Positions 11,200-23,259 of a stretch of 60,000 nt of DNA are shown here, in pieces. The DNA comes from Cryptomeria japonica. Taxonomy: Eukaryota; Streptophyta; Pinopsida; Cupressales; Cupressaceae. Made by a program: the position numbers and the translations under genes. Where the stretch lies: NCBI RefSeq assembly GCF_030272615.1, contig NC_081406.1, positions 115,043,783-115,103,782 on the forward strand, in the 5' to 3' direction. The notes below the pieces were generated by a model, which was given only the letters and a program-made list of their open reading frames with translations, ran no database searches and was not told the DNA's origin. The first letter of the stretch is position 1; each line of letters opens with the position of its first letter.

Positions 11200-11475
11200 G
11201 AGTGGCTAGGAAATAACTAGAGAGGGGACAATATAGTGAGAGACCTAGAGCCTAAATGAGATTATGAGACAGGTGAGAGGCCTAGGGTGAGAGAGAGAAG
11301 AGAGAGTTCATAAATAAAGATGGGTCTCTCAACTCTTCCTCCCTCTTCACCTCTCTCTCCCTAGGCTCTAGGTCTCTCACCTCTATATCTATCTCCTATC
11401 TAGTACTTTCCCATCCTTTCTAACTCCCTTTGCCTTCTTACCCCTCTCTCTCTTTGTGAAATTATCCCTCATTTT

Positions 11476-11521
<46 letters not shown>

Positions 11522-13260
11522 TTCTCTAGATCTCTCAATCATTCCCTCTCTGCCTCTTCCTCCCTCCCTCCTTATCCATCTCTTTCTCTTTGTTCTTCTC
11601 TCTCTCCTCTTCTTCCTCCCCTTTCAAGGTCATCACCTCTCTTCTCTTATGTACTCCTCTATCTATCTCACCCTCGTATCTCCCCATCTAGGTCACTCAC
11701 CTCTTTCTCCCCCTCTAGGTATCTCACCTCTTTATTTGTCCCCTCTCTAGTTCTATCCCTCCATACAAGTAGAGAGTTGAGAGACCTAGAGAGGGAGAGA
11801 GGTGAGAGGTGAGAGACCTAGATGGGGAGGGAGAGACAAGAACAAAGAGAAAGAGAGGGCTAAGGAGGAAGGGAGAGAGAGGTAGGTAGAGAGTGAGTTC
11901 CTAAACCTAGAGAGGGGAGAGGTAGAGAGGTGAGGGATAAAGAGAAGAAAATAAGAGATTGGAGATCACAAAGAGAGAGGGGCAATGAGGTAGGATAGAG
12001 GTGGAGAGGGAGGGAAATAATTAGAGAGAGGAGAGATGTAGACGTGAGATAATTAGAGCCTAGGGAGAAAGGGGTGAGACCAAGGGGGAGAGATAGAGGT
12101 GAGAGAGATCTAGAGGAGAGAGAGTGGGTGAGGTGGAGAGGTAGTGATGGAGATAACAGAGAGAGAGTGAAGAGAAACAATAATAGAGGGATAGGGAAGA
12201 GATAGAGGGAGGGAGGTAGGGACAGAGACAAGGTTAAGGAGGAAAGATGAGGTAGAGAATGAGAGAGGGTGAGAGAGACCTAGAGAGGGGAGAGAGAGAG
12301 GTGAGAGAGACATGAGAGAGATAGGTCTAGAGTTTGGGGGAGATAAAGAGGTGAGAGAAGAGAGAGAAGAGAAGGAGAGAGTTCATGAAGGGAGGGATAA
12401 CGAGTGATGTAGAGAGAGGTGAAGAGGGAGGGAGAGAACTAGAGAGGGGACAAATAGAGAGGTGAGATACCTAGAGGATGAGAGAGATGTGAGGGACCTA
12501 GAGGGGGATAGAGAGAGGTAGGTAATGAGACATGAATGGCGATGTAGAGAGGTTGAGAGGTCTAGGAAGGGAGACACCTAGAGAGGGGGTATAGAGAGGG
12601 TGTGAGGGAGAGGTGATGATCTTGCCAATGGAGAGAGAGAATAAGAGGAGAGATAATAAGAGAGAGGCGGGAGAGGTAAAGAATTGGAGAGTGGAGATAT
12701 ACAAAGGTGAGAGACCTAGAGCCTAGGGAGAGGGGTTAGAGAGCTATGGGAAAGATAGAGGCGAGAGAGATAGAGGGGGAGAGAGAGGTGGGTAATGAGA
12801 TAGGGGAGGAGAGGTAGAGATGTAGAGATGGAGGGAAGGAGATACCTAGGGATGGGGAGAGAGAGTGGGAGGGAGAGGTAGTGATCAAGAGAATGGAGAG
12901 AGAGGGGAGTGAAATGATAATAGATGAATAGAGACCTGGAGGGAGGAAGGGAGAGAGATGGGGGTAAGGAGGAAAGGTGAGGTATAGAGGGAGAGAGGGT
13001 GGGAGAGACCTAGATAAATAGAGGTGGGGAGGGAGTGATGGGGAGGTATGTATTTAAGAGAAAGCTCAAAGACATATAGTAGAGAGTGAAGGGTAAGAGA
13101 GAGAGGTAAAGAGGTAGTACTAGAGCTTAGGAGAGAGAGGATATAGTGAGATAAAGAGAGGAAGAAAGGGGACATAGGAAGAGTGAAAGAGAGATCTACA
13201 AGTCTAGAGTTGAGGGGAGATAAAGATAGTGAGATAGAGAGAGCGAGAGAATGCTGGTAC
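11200..13260. repeat. Polypurine/polypyrimidine GA-rich tract, about 2 kb
   Basis: The plus strand is purine-rich from about 11200 to 11310, pyrimidine-rich from about 11311 to 11765 (including a CT microsatellite near 11480-11518), then purine-rich to about 13260. Besides GAGAGA, the phrase AGACCTAGAG and variants recur throughout, so this is a degenerate minisatellite with CTAG islands rather than a pure microsatellite. Long Ser/Leu-rich open frames on the pyrimidine strand are composition artefacts. Confidence 0.9.
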
Positions 13261-14767
13261 GATCATGCTGAATATTGAAATTTGATTGTCTAAAAATTTA
13301 AATGATCTTCTAAAACCTAGAATTTATATTATAACTCCTTGAGATCTAAAACCACTATCAAACATTATACGAATATATACATGAAATATAACTTGAAGAA
13401 TGGACATACTAAATTGTGACTTATACTTAAATGCTATATTTCATCTATATATTCTTGTTGGAAGAGAGAAAGAGAAAATGATTTAATCCAATACAAAATA
13501 CATTTCCATTTGGATAGCACCAAATAGGTTTGGTGTGACTAAACTATAGGCTTGGCACGGGAAACCTATTTGCACATGTCAAATATGACAAGCACCTTAT
13601 TTGGTGCAATGGCTTCATTTGGACAAAAAAACGTTGGCATCTTTTTGGTCCCCCATCTTGGTACACATACCCAATGCCCCTCACAAAAGAGGGTTGTCTT
13701 CTACAACAACGAACCATTAGATTTATGACCTAATGATAAACAATTAAGATTTACAAGCTAAAAATTATATATAAAATGTGACCTTTAAGAACATTACTCG
13801 TGAACACCCGTCTTTAATTTATTCTAAACAACATTTAGGAAAAGTTAATTTTTCTTTCAAAGAATCATTAAGGTTTAAGAGAATTTCTATAAGGAAAAGT
13901 CTAACTATACCAATTAAGAAAAAATTTTAACCTTACGATTGACCAAAAGATTGAAATCAGTATAGTCAAATAAGTTAATTAATTTGCATATGTGGAAGCT
14001 ACAAAAAATTCCTTAGAATTTGTTCAAAGGCTACTCGATCAAAAGGATAGCTATAGGATTGACGGACCTCAACAAATGGAAATTACTTGTAATTTCTAAT
14101 TAATTGTATTTTGCAAGAAAAAAAACCTTCAAAACTGAATTAACGATAAGCTAAACACCTAGATAACACCCACATTTAATATTATGGATTGACAGGCAAG
14201 TTCAACTATTCGTAGGACCATTTTCGCAGAAATATCTCGACCATGTGCTCTTAGAAGGCTACACTTGAAACTTCCTTTATAAACTGTTTCATGGAATTCA
14301 GATGTTTTTTGTAGTCATGTGCGACCCTGATACTTGAAAGAGCAGCGCGTGGAAATTTATCACTAGGAGTGGTTGTGAACAAGGCAGAAAGTGACAACCG
14401 AAGTTGCTGGGAAATTCTGGTGTTAAATTTGTCTTTGTTAATTGAGTAGGGGCAACGGAAACGAGTCAATTCGGCTTATTGACTCTTCGGATAGTTTGCT
14501 GCAGTCTTCTCTGGCCCTTCTCTCGCATATCTTTTTCTGTTATTAACCTGTCATTCATCTTCCCTCTTTACTTCATACTCTTCTTACTCCTGTAACGAAT
14601 GAACATCAAAATGGAAGGCCTGCCTCTTCATCTATGCCATTCTCAGTATACCAGCCTATCCCCTCTATACCCACTGCGCTTCCTCTTTCTAATCTCCACA
14701 ATATCAATATCAAGCCTCTCTTTCTTCATCTCGAGCTTGTCCAGGTTTTAAGTGGGGGAGGATTTTT
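13261..14767. other. Spacer upstream of the kinase relic
   Basis: I see no convincing gene here. The sequence is moderately AT-rich and not obviously repeated within the window. The last 250 bp have several hydrophobic-coding stretches and could include the decayed signal peptide and promoter of the kinase relic at 14768, but no start codon can be chosen. Confidence 0.4.
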
Positions 14768-15286
14768 TTCCCATATCCTTTTGGCGAGGTGAACAGTGGC
14801 TGTTGTAGCTATTCTGATTTCAAAACGGACCTTTCGTACAGCGTGTTAGTGACAGGTTAGTCAATCGCAACTGTTAATTGCAAAATCGACGGTGTAAAAC
14901 GTGTGTTAGTCAATCCGTACTGTCATTTTGAAGCTAAAATAGACGCATCCAACAGCAACTGTGATGACCCTGTGCTTCATCTTGAATGTGATCATGAGGT
15001 GAATATGACTCTAATTAATGTCAGTAGCTATCAATACTACTTATAACCCAGATTCATGGCAAGATCGTCAAATCCTGAAAATAATCGACAAGGATTTGTG
15101 GTGTGAGAGATGCAATCCATTTTTCAGTAACCATACAATAGAAATCTTGTCTAGCCTTCGCTTTAATATTACCTATGAATACATTAATTTAACTCTATGG
15201 CAGTGCCCTCCTGATACAGCTGAGGAAAAACTAGCATCTCCACTACCATGTAATCATAGTTGGTACCTTAATATGATGGAAGACTT
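14768..15286 (+). pseudogene. LRK10-like receptor kinase relic: ectodomain, part 1
   Basis: Frame 2 from 14768 reads a YPFGEVNSGCC start typical of the galacturonan-binding/WAK-type ectodomain of LRK10-like kinases. After a TAG (about 14858) it resumes with LHLECDHEVNMTLINVSSY. Another frame (15018-15286) continues the Cys-containing, N-glycosylation-rich (NIT, NLT) ectodomain, including DLWCERCNPFF. Such domains sit outside the cell and are anchored by one membrane segment ahead of a Ser/Thr kinase. At least two frame disruptions and several stops show decay. The text is cut at 15286 by element G and resumes at 17719. Confidence 0.75.
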
Positions 15287-15520
15287 TGAAAAGAAACATG
15301 GATTAAGAGAAACTCATAGAAATGAGCTCCAAGATTGCATTTCCATTTAATCAATTTATAGACAAATAGACATTAAATGTTGTGTCAATTATAGACATAA
15401 GTTAGCTGCAACATTAATGGCGGGCAAGTCTATCGACCGTTGCACGTGAAAGACATGGCTGGTGGTACAATCTCTAATGGTTAGTAATTAGAAGGATAAT
15501 TAATTTATTTTATTCTAACA
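15287..15520 (-). repeat. Element G left terminal repeat (3' LTR)
   Basis: On the plus strand it starts TGAAAAGAAACATGGATT and ends TATTCTAACA. It aligns with 17468-17713; the right copy has an extra segment of about 20 bp near 17610-17640. Confidence 0.85.
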
Positions 15521-15708
15521 TCCCCCCATAAAATAATATTCTAATTGTTGTTGATATCCCTCCATAAACTAAAAAAGGATGGGTCCCGACTTAAAGCTTT
15601 TTTAGGTACCCATTTACAACATTTCACAAGTTTTGTTTACATGGGTTTCCGTGTGCTATGATTTTCCCCTTATCACAAAACACTTTTGGTTTTTTATGAC
15701 TTACCCCC

Positions 15709-15890
15709 AATCGATATGAGTGGTTTCAAGCTCACCACAAACTTGGTACTCAAGTGGTTTCGACTAACCACAAACCCAAGAAACTTCTCAAGTGGTTTCT
15801 ATCTGACCACAAACTCTTCACTCAAACAGTTTCTAGCTCACCATAAACTCTTCACTCAAGTGGTTTTGACTGACCACAAACCATCATTAT
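15709..15890. repeat. Minisatellite inside element G
   Basis: About four or five imperfect units of roughly 40 bp share the phrases CTCAAGTGGTTTC and CACCACAAAC/GACCACAAAC with a TCTTCA filler. The array lies near the 3' end of the minus-oriented element. No protein-coding role is apparent. Confidence 0.75.
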
Positions 15891-17467
15891 GGAGAAACAA
15901 ATTTACAATGCACACACTATCTGATAAAAATCATTGAGGGCTTGTACCTGCATTGATTATTGAGTCAATATGAAGATAAATCCATCTATCGAGACACATG
16001 GGTAACCAGCCGATGTGCTCGCTAGATCTATAAGAATTCTTTTTAGATACATGGTTCATCAATATTTAAAGCAAAACATTTTGGGGTGTCGGGCACCACT
16101 GATCATGCACCCCTACAACAATTTAGGTATGATACACACTTCAGATTTGCTTTTTAACAAAGGTGACCCACACTCAAACATTTGCCCAAAAACAAGTTCA
16201 TTAACTATGCCCATTTACATCACCACACTTCTTGACTTCATTTGAAACATTAGTGATCTTTACAATTTGCAACACTTTGTTTTTTATCAATCCCTTTTCA
16301 ATAGCCACCCAATAATTATCAACAACTTCTTTAGAGATAGTTTTAAACTACCAACAACCTTATTTTTTGTGACTACTTTGATAGCAACATAGCCTTCACA
16401 TTTAGATAGACAAAAAAATTTAACTTCCAACCCAAACACTTTACATCTCCTGCAATCACAACTAACCCCATGTAATATCTATAATGTTGAACATTCACAC
16501 AATTCATTCATGCAAATGAGGCCTATATGTATCACCTAGGACACACATATACAAGCCAAAGAAAACTTACAGCCAATAATTGTCACCAGAATTTCCTTCT
16601 GCCAATAATTGTCACCAAAATTTCCTTCTCCAATAATTGGCTTTCACTTTGCAAACAACTTAACAGCCCACAAACTAATGAAAGGAACTCGCCTACAAAA
16701 TGACTTCCTCTGCCACACTCGACTTCAAACAGAAACTTCATGTCTTATCAAATTTGCATCTACAACCTTTTGTACAACAATGATTGCTAAGATGGAAACT
16801 TCCTCAGACAATAAAGATCCAACAATCTCCACAACAAACTTTCTTCCCGGATCTGGTCTTCCGTTTAACATGCAGCTAGATTTTGCTGTGATATCTTGAC
16901 AACTACAACAATTCCTATTTGTGAAGCGGCTCCCTTAAACATTTTGATTTTCAATGACATTGTTTTTCCTTCTTAATAGATTTTGCCTTCGTCACAACTC
17001 ATTTACAAATTCAAACCATCAAGAATCTAAAAGAAACTCGAGCTTGCTCATCTAGGAAAACAACATTGATCAATACAGATCAGGCTCTATACTACCCAAT
17101 CCATGGCAGTGGTCATTTAACACAGCAAGGAACACACAAGGAGTTGACAAAGTAGAACTTTGCTAACTGATTGTAAAAAAACACAAAGACACAAAGAGAA
17201 CACAAACACAGAGAAACAAACCGGAGCACAAAGACAAACCACTTCGCATTGGGACACTGCACTTGTCAAATTGTTAGACAAACTTTCTTCTTACAACACT
17301 CTCCTTGAATCCTTTTTCTGCATTTAATAGCTGCAATCTTCTCTGACTTGAGCTTTCCCATGATCACTGCTGGTCTTCAAACCACACTCACCGATCTTGT
17401 GTCTTGTAGCAATCTCCTATATGTAGGAAGCTCTACTTTAATCTACTAAACCTTGGCTCTAATACCA

Positions 17468-17713
17468 TGAAAAGAAACATGGATTAGGATAAACTCATAG
17501 AAATGAGCTCTGAGATTGCATTTTCATTTAATCAATGTATAGGCAAATACACATTAAATGTTGTGTCAAATGTAGACACAAGTTGGATACAACATTAATG
17601 GTGAGAAGGTGAAAGAAGCTTCCTTGGTGGCTGCAGATGAAAGACATGGCTGGTGGTCTGTGCCGACAATCTCTACTATCAGTGATTAGAAGGATAATTA
17701 ATTTATTCTAATA
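17468..17713 (-). repeat. Element G right terminal repeat (5' LTR)
   Basis: It starts TGAAAAGAAACATGGATT on the plus strand and ends TTCTAATA, with one change from CA at the terminus. The primer-site complement is directly to its left. Confidence 0.85.
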
Positions 17714-17718
17714 GACTT

Positions 17719-18209
17719 GAGTTTTGTTAGTAAGTGTAAATCGCAAGTTAATTTCTTAGTTCCAGAGGAGAGCTCACGAGTAGAATTTCCACGTGAAGGG
17801 TTCCAAATACAATGGTATCTCCAAAAAATGTGCACTGGTTGTACGTCTAATGCACTATAAGATGAGGATGCATTCGATTGGAAACAATTATACGTTGAGC
17901 TTTATGAATTCATGCATTGCAGGCAATTCAATGACTAAACTTGTCAGGTCTACTATTCTAGGTCAGAATCCTTGGGCATAGCTTCTTTACTAATTTTGGT
18001 GAACTTATCAATTGAGGCTTTATGAGATGATGTATGCATTTGCTGAATTTATGGATTGAGGCGTTTGTGGACAATTCGAGGACCGAAAGTGCCATCATCG
18101 CAAATGATTGCCTTCTCTTCCTTAGTATCCATCCATCTCTCTATTTTCTTTTATCTATGTGTTTCATTGATGTGATTATCAGTTTTTTAACTTGAACTTT
18201 TTATTCAGG
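17719..18209 (+). pseudogene. LRK10-like kinase relic: ectodomain, part 2, and intron
   Basis: After the GACTT duplication the kinase text resumes: FVSKCKSQVN, then VEFPREGFQIQWYL and CTGCTSN. This is the Cys-rich C-terminal part of the WAK-associated ectodomain (about 17719-17850). A TAA follows and the text becomes patchy, with a CEDRKCHHRK-like end near 18068-18100. A pyrimidine-rich stretch ending TTTATTCAG|GTGGG at about 18209 looks like the 3' splice site of the intron that separates ectodomain and kinase exons in this family. Confidence 0.7.
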
Positions 18210-18544
18210 TGGGATCATAGGAACCACTGCATTGATACTATCAGGAGCATAACTTTTGTTCCTTAATCAGAAGAGATCTTTACCCACTTCCTTGAGAAAC
18301 CCGATCTTTCTAACATGGAGAAATTCCTACAAGATTATGTTCATCAAATGTCGTGTAGATATATATACTATCATCTCATGAAGATCGACAATAAGTTTGC
18401 ACAGAGTGTGCAAAGGAGGTTTTGGTGTGGTATATAAAAGAAAGCTACCAATTGGTGATCTGGTGCCCATCAAAATGCTTGATCAGTCAAGGCATTGTGA
18501 GAATCAATTCATGAATGAAGTGGCAACCATAGGAAGGATCCATC
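18210..18544 (+). pseudogene. LRK10-like kinase relic: membrane segment and kinase N-lobe
   Basis: The exon-like start encodes a short hydrophobic run (IGTTALILSG, the remaining membrane segment). A juxtamembrane phrase follows in a shifted frame (EKFLQDYVHQM). The kinase glycine loop is KGGFGVVYK, from about 18410, and the IKML strand keeps the ATP-binding Lys although VAIK reads VPIK. The alpha-C helix region (NQFMNEVATIGRIH) is intact up to 18544. The Lys and its helix Glu are recognisable, but frameshifts before the glycine loop exclude a normal product. Element B interrupts the sequence at GRIH. Confidence 0.85.
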
Positions 18545-19548
18545 TATTGGGCATTGCTGCTGCTAGGATATGTTGTTGTCATTGATATCAACATATTCTT
18601 GCTCTGATGATTACATATTGGTTTATTGGGATTTTGGTTTGGTGTATGGAGTATCTCTAGTATCATTATATTCTTGTGTATTGGTTTCAGTGATCCAAGA
18701 AGCTTAATTAATCATATCAGATGATCCTATTTTGCAGTTTGTTTATCTGATCAGTATTTTGCAGAGTTCAGTATTTCCTCCGGTATATTCCAGTGTGATC
18801 ATATATTGAGCTGATATTTTGGGAGATTGTTTGGGATGCTCTTGTGTATCTTCATTTTAGATGGTTCATGATTTTGTCCTCTGCAAGTTATCTTTTTTTC
18901 TTGACAGTTACTGTTGTTTGATTTTTCCCGAGTTTCAAATATTGATCGATGACGATTTGATAAGTGGTGTTGGTATAGTTGATACTAATGATTCTAACAT
19001 GCTTGTTGGTGTTTCCTAAGTATGTCCTATTTGTTTTGGTGATCCGCATTGATCATTATGCGTGTTCTTGGTGATTTTTCTGAACCAGTGATGCTCTTCA
19101 TGTTATGCATTTTTTCTTGGTGGTGTAACGTGTCGCAGTTGATCTTGGAATGATTTTTGGTGGTGATGAGTGTTTGGATATTTGAATTAGGTCCATGTTA
19201 TATCATGCATATCATTATATTGGTCTGGTGGTCGATCTTTGTATTGTGTGATATAATTTTGTAATTGTGAGTTAAGGATTTAGCCAACCTTGTTATCAAG
19301 GTTGATGATTTGTATAAACAGGTGATATTTTCATGTAATTTAGGTATCATGGTTGTGTTTGCATTATTAGAGAGTGGTATATGTGTGAACAAGTGATTCA
19401 TCCTTCGACATTGTGACTGAGAAAAGATTGGCGTTGTAGAGAAGACAATGAGTTTAACTAGACCTGTCATTAGGCATTAGTAGATCTTGTTAAATTGCAA
19501 TTCATTCCTTCTGGATTGTAGTTTGAATCTTGTTGTTAGGTAGTGAAC
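18545..19548 (+). repeat. Element B 5' LTR, left part
   Basis: It matches the first kilobase of 28159-29483 and breaks at the TGAAC duplication where gypsy element N1 entered. Confidence 0.9.
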
Positions 19549-20351
19549 TGATGCAGAAGCATCCCCAGTTGATGAACAATCTTGCATCAACCAAAAATAT
19601 TTCCTTTCATTTTTGTTCTTGTTTAGTTCTTTGTGCAGTTTTTTGTGTTCTTACTAGTTGGTATCGATAGTTGCTTGTTCTTCATGGCAGATATTATTTT
19701 TGGTTTCCAGATGGTTTCATGTGCTTGATTCCATATTTTCAGTTCATTTGGGTTCTTTTCCGATCAGTTATCGCTTCCGGTTGACTATTTCTAGGTTCCA
19801 GGATAATTCTTGTTCTTACCGGTTGGATTTTCTTCATTACTGGCACAATTCTTGGTGTGTGGATCTATCTTGGATCTTGTTTGATGTTCTTTGGCGTGTG
19901 GCCAACCTTCCTACTGAACCGCATCACTTGGTTGTTATTTTCTAGAAAGATTTATTTAATTCTTATGGCCGACCTAATTACATGTTTTCATTTTCTTGCA
20001 TTGGTGAATGTAATCTTATGAGGTCGACTCAGATGTGTTCCAGTGGGTATAACATATTATTATGTATTCATTCATAGGGGCGGAGAAAGTGGAACTTAGA
20101 ATAAGGATTATAGAGATTTGCATGTTGTGATCTGGTTGATTCTTAGAGTCTCGGTTGGATTGTATATGGCTTGAAGCTTGTAAGTAACTAGTTAATTACC
20201 AGATGTTATTTGATGATAATATGATGATTGTCGGATGATTGCCGCAAGTTCTAAAAATTTAATATGACCAGTTTATGTAAACTTGTTATGTTCTCTTGCT
20301 ACATAAGCTAGTTGACTCAATTGAGGGTTTTTACCGGTTATGGTTGCATCA
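19549..20351 (+). repeat. Element N1 5' LTR
   Basis: It starts TGATGCAGAAGCATCCCC and ends GGTTGCATCA. It aligns with 22456-23254 along its whole length with moderate divergence (many single-base changes), so the insertion is not recent. Confidence 0.9.
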
Positions 20352-20382
20352 AGTGGTATTAGAGATGGTTATGGACTGACTG

Positions 20383-22413
20383 GTGGAAGAATCATTTGCG
20401 AACACTGAGGCATTCCTTGTGGTGGATAGATCGCCAATTGGAGGCAAGCTACGCATGTGTTCAATGGATCACCGAGGGGAGGCAATTGGTACCTGTAGTC
20501 AGATCGTCAAGTTGAGGCAGTTCACCAAAGTGGAAGAAGAGATGTCACTGAGGAGGAGAAACCCCTAGAGGGTAGAGCAGATGATGGAAGACTTCAAGAA
20601 TGAAGTAAGGAATGAAATCCAAAATGCTTTGGCTAGTTTGTGGAGAAACCCCGATTCGATGAGGAAGTCAGTGAAGAGCTTGGGGAAGCTGAAGAACCGA
20701 AAGATGAAAGAGAGGAAATATTCCTGAGAGCAGTGGGACAAGTGAGCAAAGTTCATAAAGTTGAGGTTTCCATCTTTTCCGAAATGTTGAACCCAGAGGA
20801 TCTGAATGATTGGGTCAGAGAGTTGGAGGACTACTTTGAGTTTGAGGATGTCAAGGACTCGCAAAGAGTCCTGTTGGCATAGACCAAGTTTAAAGGGCAT
20901 GATGCCTTGTGGTGGAAAGAAATGCAGAAAGATGAGTGGAGAATGGTGAATTGAAGATCACCCGGTGGAGATATATGATTGCAAGATTGAAGGCCAAGTT
21001 TATACCAGGAGACTATGAATTGGAACTGTTTAAGAAGTTATAGAACTTAAAATAGAGAAACATGATTGTGAAGGAATATACTGAGGAATTCTACAAGGTG
21101 GTGATTAGATCTGGACATAGAGAGATGGATAGGGAAAAGGTGGGGAGGTACATCGATGGACTTTATTTTAACATTCAAGATGAGATGAGTATGTTGAAGG
21201 CTTCCATAGTTGAAGAAGCTTACAGTATGCTTTGAAGGCTGAGGAGAAGGTGAGAAGAAGACAACTGAATAAGGGAAAGGATAAATTCAAGATGAATGAC
21301 AATATGAAGAAACTGGTTGAAGAAGAGGAGTCAAAACCTAAGTGGAGTAAAGAACTGAAACATAAGACATCGAGGAAAGGTAGCAGCAGTACCGGTAGAG
21401 AATTTCCTGGCAAATGTTTCAAGTGTGGAGAAACCAGAAATAGATTCTATGAATGTAAGAAAGGAATGGCAAGAAGTTGTATGGCAAGTGAGGAACCAGA
21501 TGGTACTAGATTTGACTATGCATCGGAGCAAGGAGAATCCCTTATGCACAGAAGAAAGGATACCAAATCTACTCAAAGGAAGAGTCTTTTTCAAACTGTG
21601 TGTAAATCAGGTGGTAAGTGTTACAAGGCCATTATGGATAGTGGAAGTATTGATAATTTAGTATTTGAGGAGATGGTTGTGAAGCTTGAGTTGAAGAGTC
21701 TTAAGCATCCTTGTCCTTATGAGGTAAGTTAGTTACAAGATGATCAAAAGATAGAGATAAAGGAGTAGTGTTTGGTGAGTTTCAATATTGGGCCTTTTAG
21801 AGATGAAATTTTATGTGATGTTGTGTCTATGAGTGTTTGCCATGTCTTGTTGGGAAAGCCTTGGTAGTATGATAGAGGAGATATTTATGACTATAGAAGA
21901 AACCTAGTTACTATTGAAAAGGAAGGACAGAAGTTCACATTGATTTCTTTGAAGGAGAAAGAGAAGGAGGTGAAGGATCTGAGTCATGAGAAAAGTTGCA
22001 GTTTTGAGAAATCGGTGGCAGAGGTTATACCAAAAGGTTTGATAGAATTGGTTGCAGAGGTCATACTAGAGGTTTTGAAGAAAGACTAAATAGAACCAGT
22101 TGTGGAGGTTAAACCAGAGGGTGACATGAGTTTGCATAAGGAACTAACAGATGAACCTGATGGACAAATGGAACTGATCGACATAGAGCTGATGGTGACA
22201 AACTAGATGAAGTCTTGTGGCATAACCAAATCAGAGTTGCAGAAACAAAGACAATGTGCAGATTTGAAGCAAAGAAAGAGAAACAAAGGGATTCAAAGGT
22301 TAGAGAAGTTGGTTGAGGCACCGGAGGAGCTAAAACAGAGGTTGGAAGATAAGGAAGATGTTTGGATCAGAAATGAGCATGGGATCTTCATTCTGAATCC
22401 TTTTAGATGTTAA
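20383..22413 (+). pseudogene. Element N1 gypsy GAG and aspartic protease
   Basis: The fragments lie in different frames. The capsid region (about 20640-21240) has the plant gypsy phrases LNPEDLNDWVRELEDYFEF and ALWWKE. A Lys-rich linker follows, then a zinc knuckle at 21415-21456 reading CFKCGETRNRFYEC, in which the zinc-binding His has become Asn. The protease signature MDSGSIDNLV is near 21634-21663. After it come HVLLGKP and a charged tail to 22413 with no RT motif. The order and wording are those of Ty3/gypsy rather than copia. Several stops and at least two frame changes make it non-coding now. Confidence 0.82.
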
Positions 22414-22455
22414 TGAGTTTCCTCTAATGGAACATATTTTTCTACCTGGGTTGCC

Positions 22456-23254
22456 TGATGCAGGAGAATCCCTAGTCGATGAGCAATATTGCATCAACAA
22501 AAAATATTTCCTTTTAGTTTTGTTCTTGCTTAGTTCTTTGTGCAGTTTTCTATGTTCTTACTAGTTGGTACCGATAGTTGCTTGTTATTCATGGAATATC
22601 TTATTTTCAGTTTCCAGATGGTTTCATGTGCTTGATTCCATATTTTCAGTTCATTTGGATTCTTTTTCAGTAAGTTATCTCTTCTGGTTGACTGTTTCTG
22701 AGTTCCATGATAGTTCTTGTGTTTACCGGTTGGTTTTCCTTCATTACCAGCACGATTCTTGCCATGTGGATCTATCTTGGGTCTTGTCCGATGTTCGTTG
22801 GCATGTGGTCAACCTTCCTACTGAACCACATCACTTTGTTGTTATTTTCCATAGATTTATTTAATTCTTAGGGCCGACCTACTTACATGTTTCCATTCTC
22901 CTGCATTGGTGAATGTAATCTTATGAGACTGACCCAGATGTGTTCCGGTGGGTATAAACATGTTATTATGTCTTCATTTGTAAGGGCATAGAAAGTGGAA
23001 CTTAGAATAAGGATAGAGATTCACATATTGTCATCCAATTGATTCTTAGAGTCTCAGTTGGATTGTATCTGGCTTGAAGCCTGCATGTAACTGGTTAATT
23101 ATCGGATGTTCTTTGATGATAATATGATGATTGTCGGATGATTGTCAAAAGTTATAAGGCTTTAATATGATCAGTTTATGTAAACTTGTTATGTTCTCTT
23201 GCTGTATAAGTCGATTGACTATGTTGAGGGTTTTTCCTAGTTATGGCTGCATCA
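22456..23254 (+). repeat. Element N1 3' LTR
   Basis: It starts TGATGCAGGAGAATCCC and ends GGCTGCATCA. The purine tract expected before it is weak. Confidence 0.9.
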
Positions 23255-23259
23255 TGAAC

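Larger units (their letters stand above)
15287..17713 (-). mobile_element. Element G: small non-autonomous LTR retrotransposon
   Basis: The element is 2427 bp with terminal repeats at 15287-15520 (234 bp) and 17468-17713 (246 bp), flanked by perfect GACTT copies (15282-15286 and 17714-17718). The complement of the initiator-Met primer site (GGCTCTAATACCAT, about 17454-17467) abuts the right repeat, so the element points to the minus strand. A C-rich complement of the purine tract follows the left repeat near 15521. No gag or pol is visible in the interior of about 1.9 kb. In size it lies between TRIM and LARD elements and must borrow its enzymes. Confidence 0.88.
19549..23254 (+). mobile_element. 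Element N1: Ty3/gypsy element lacking polymerase, nested in B
   Basis: The element is 3706 bp with TGATGCAG...GCTGCATCA ends and perfect TGAAC duplications (19544-19548 and 23255-23259). The LTRs are 19549-20351 (803 bp) and 22456-23254 (799 bp). The primer site AGTGGTATTAGAGA begins at 20352. Only 2.1 kb separates the LTRs, enough for GAG and protease; reverse transcriptase, RNase H and integrase are absent. Its interior has frameshifts and stops. It is either a deletion derivative or a TR-GAG-like non-autonomous family. Confidence 0.9.

Noticed and set aside
11456-13175. Several open frames of 60-120 codons rich in Ser and Leu in the GA/CT tract
   Set aside because: They are products of the CT dinucleotide composition, which lacks stop codons; there are no start context, domain or codon-bias signals.
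14251-14469. Minus-strand 72-codon frame upstream of the kinase relic
   Set aside because: No recognisable motif, no partner exon and a length expected by chance.
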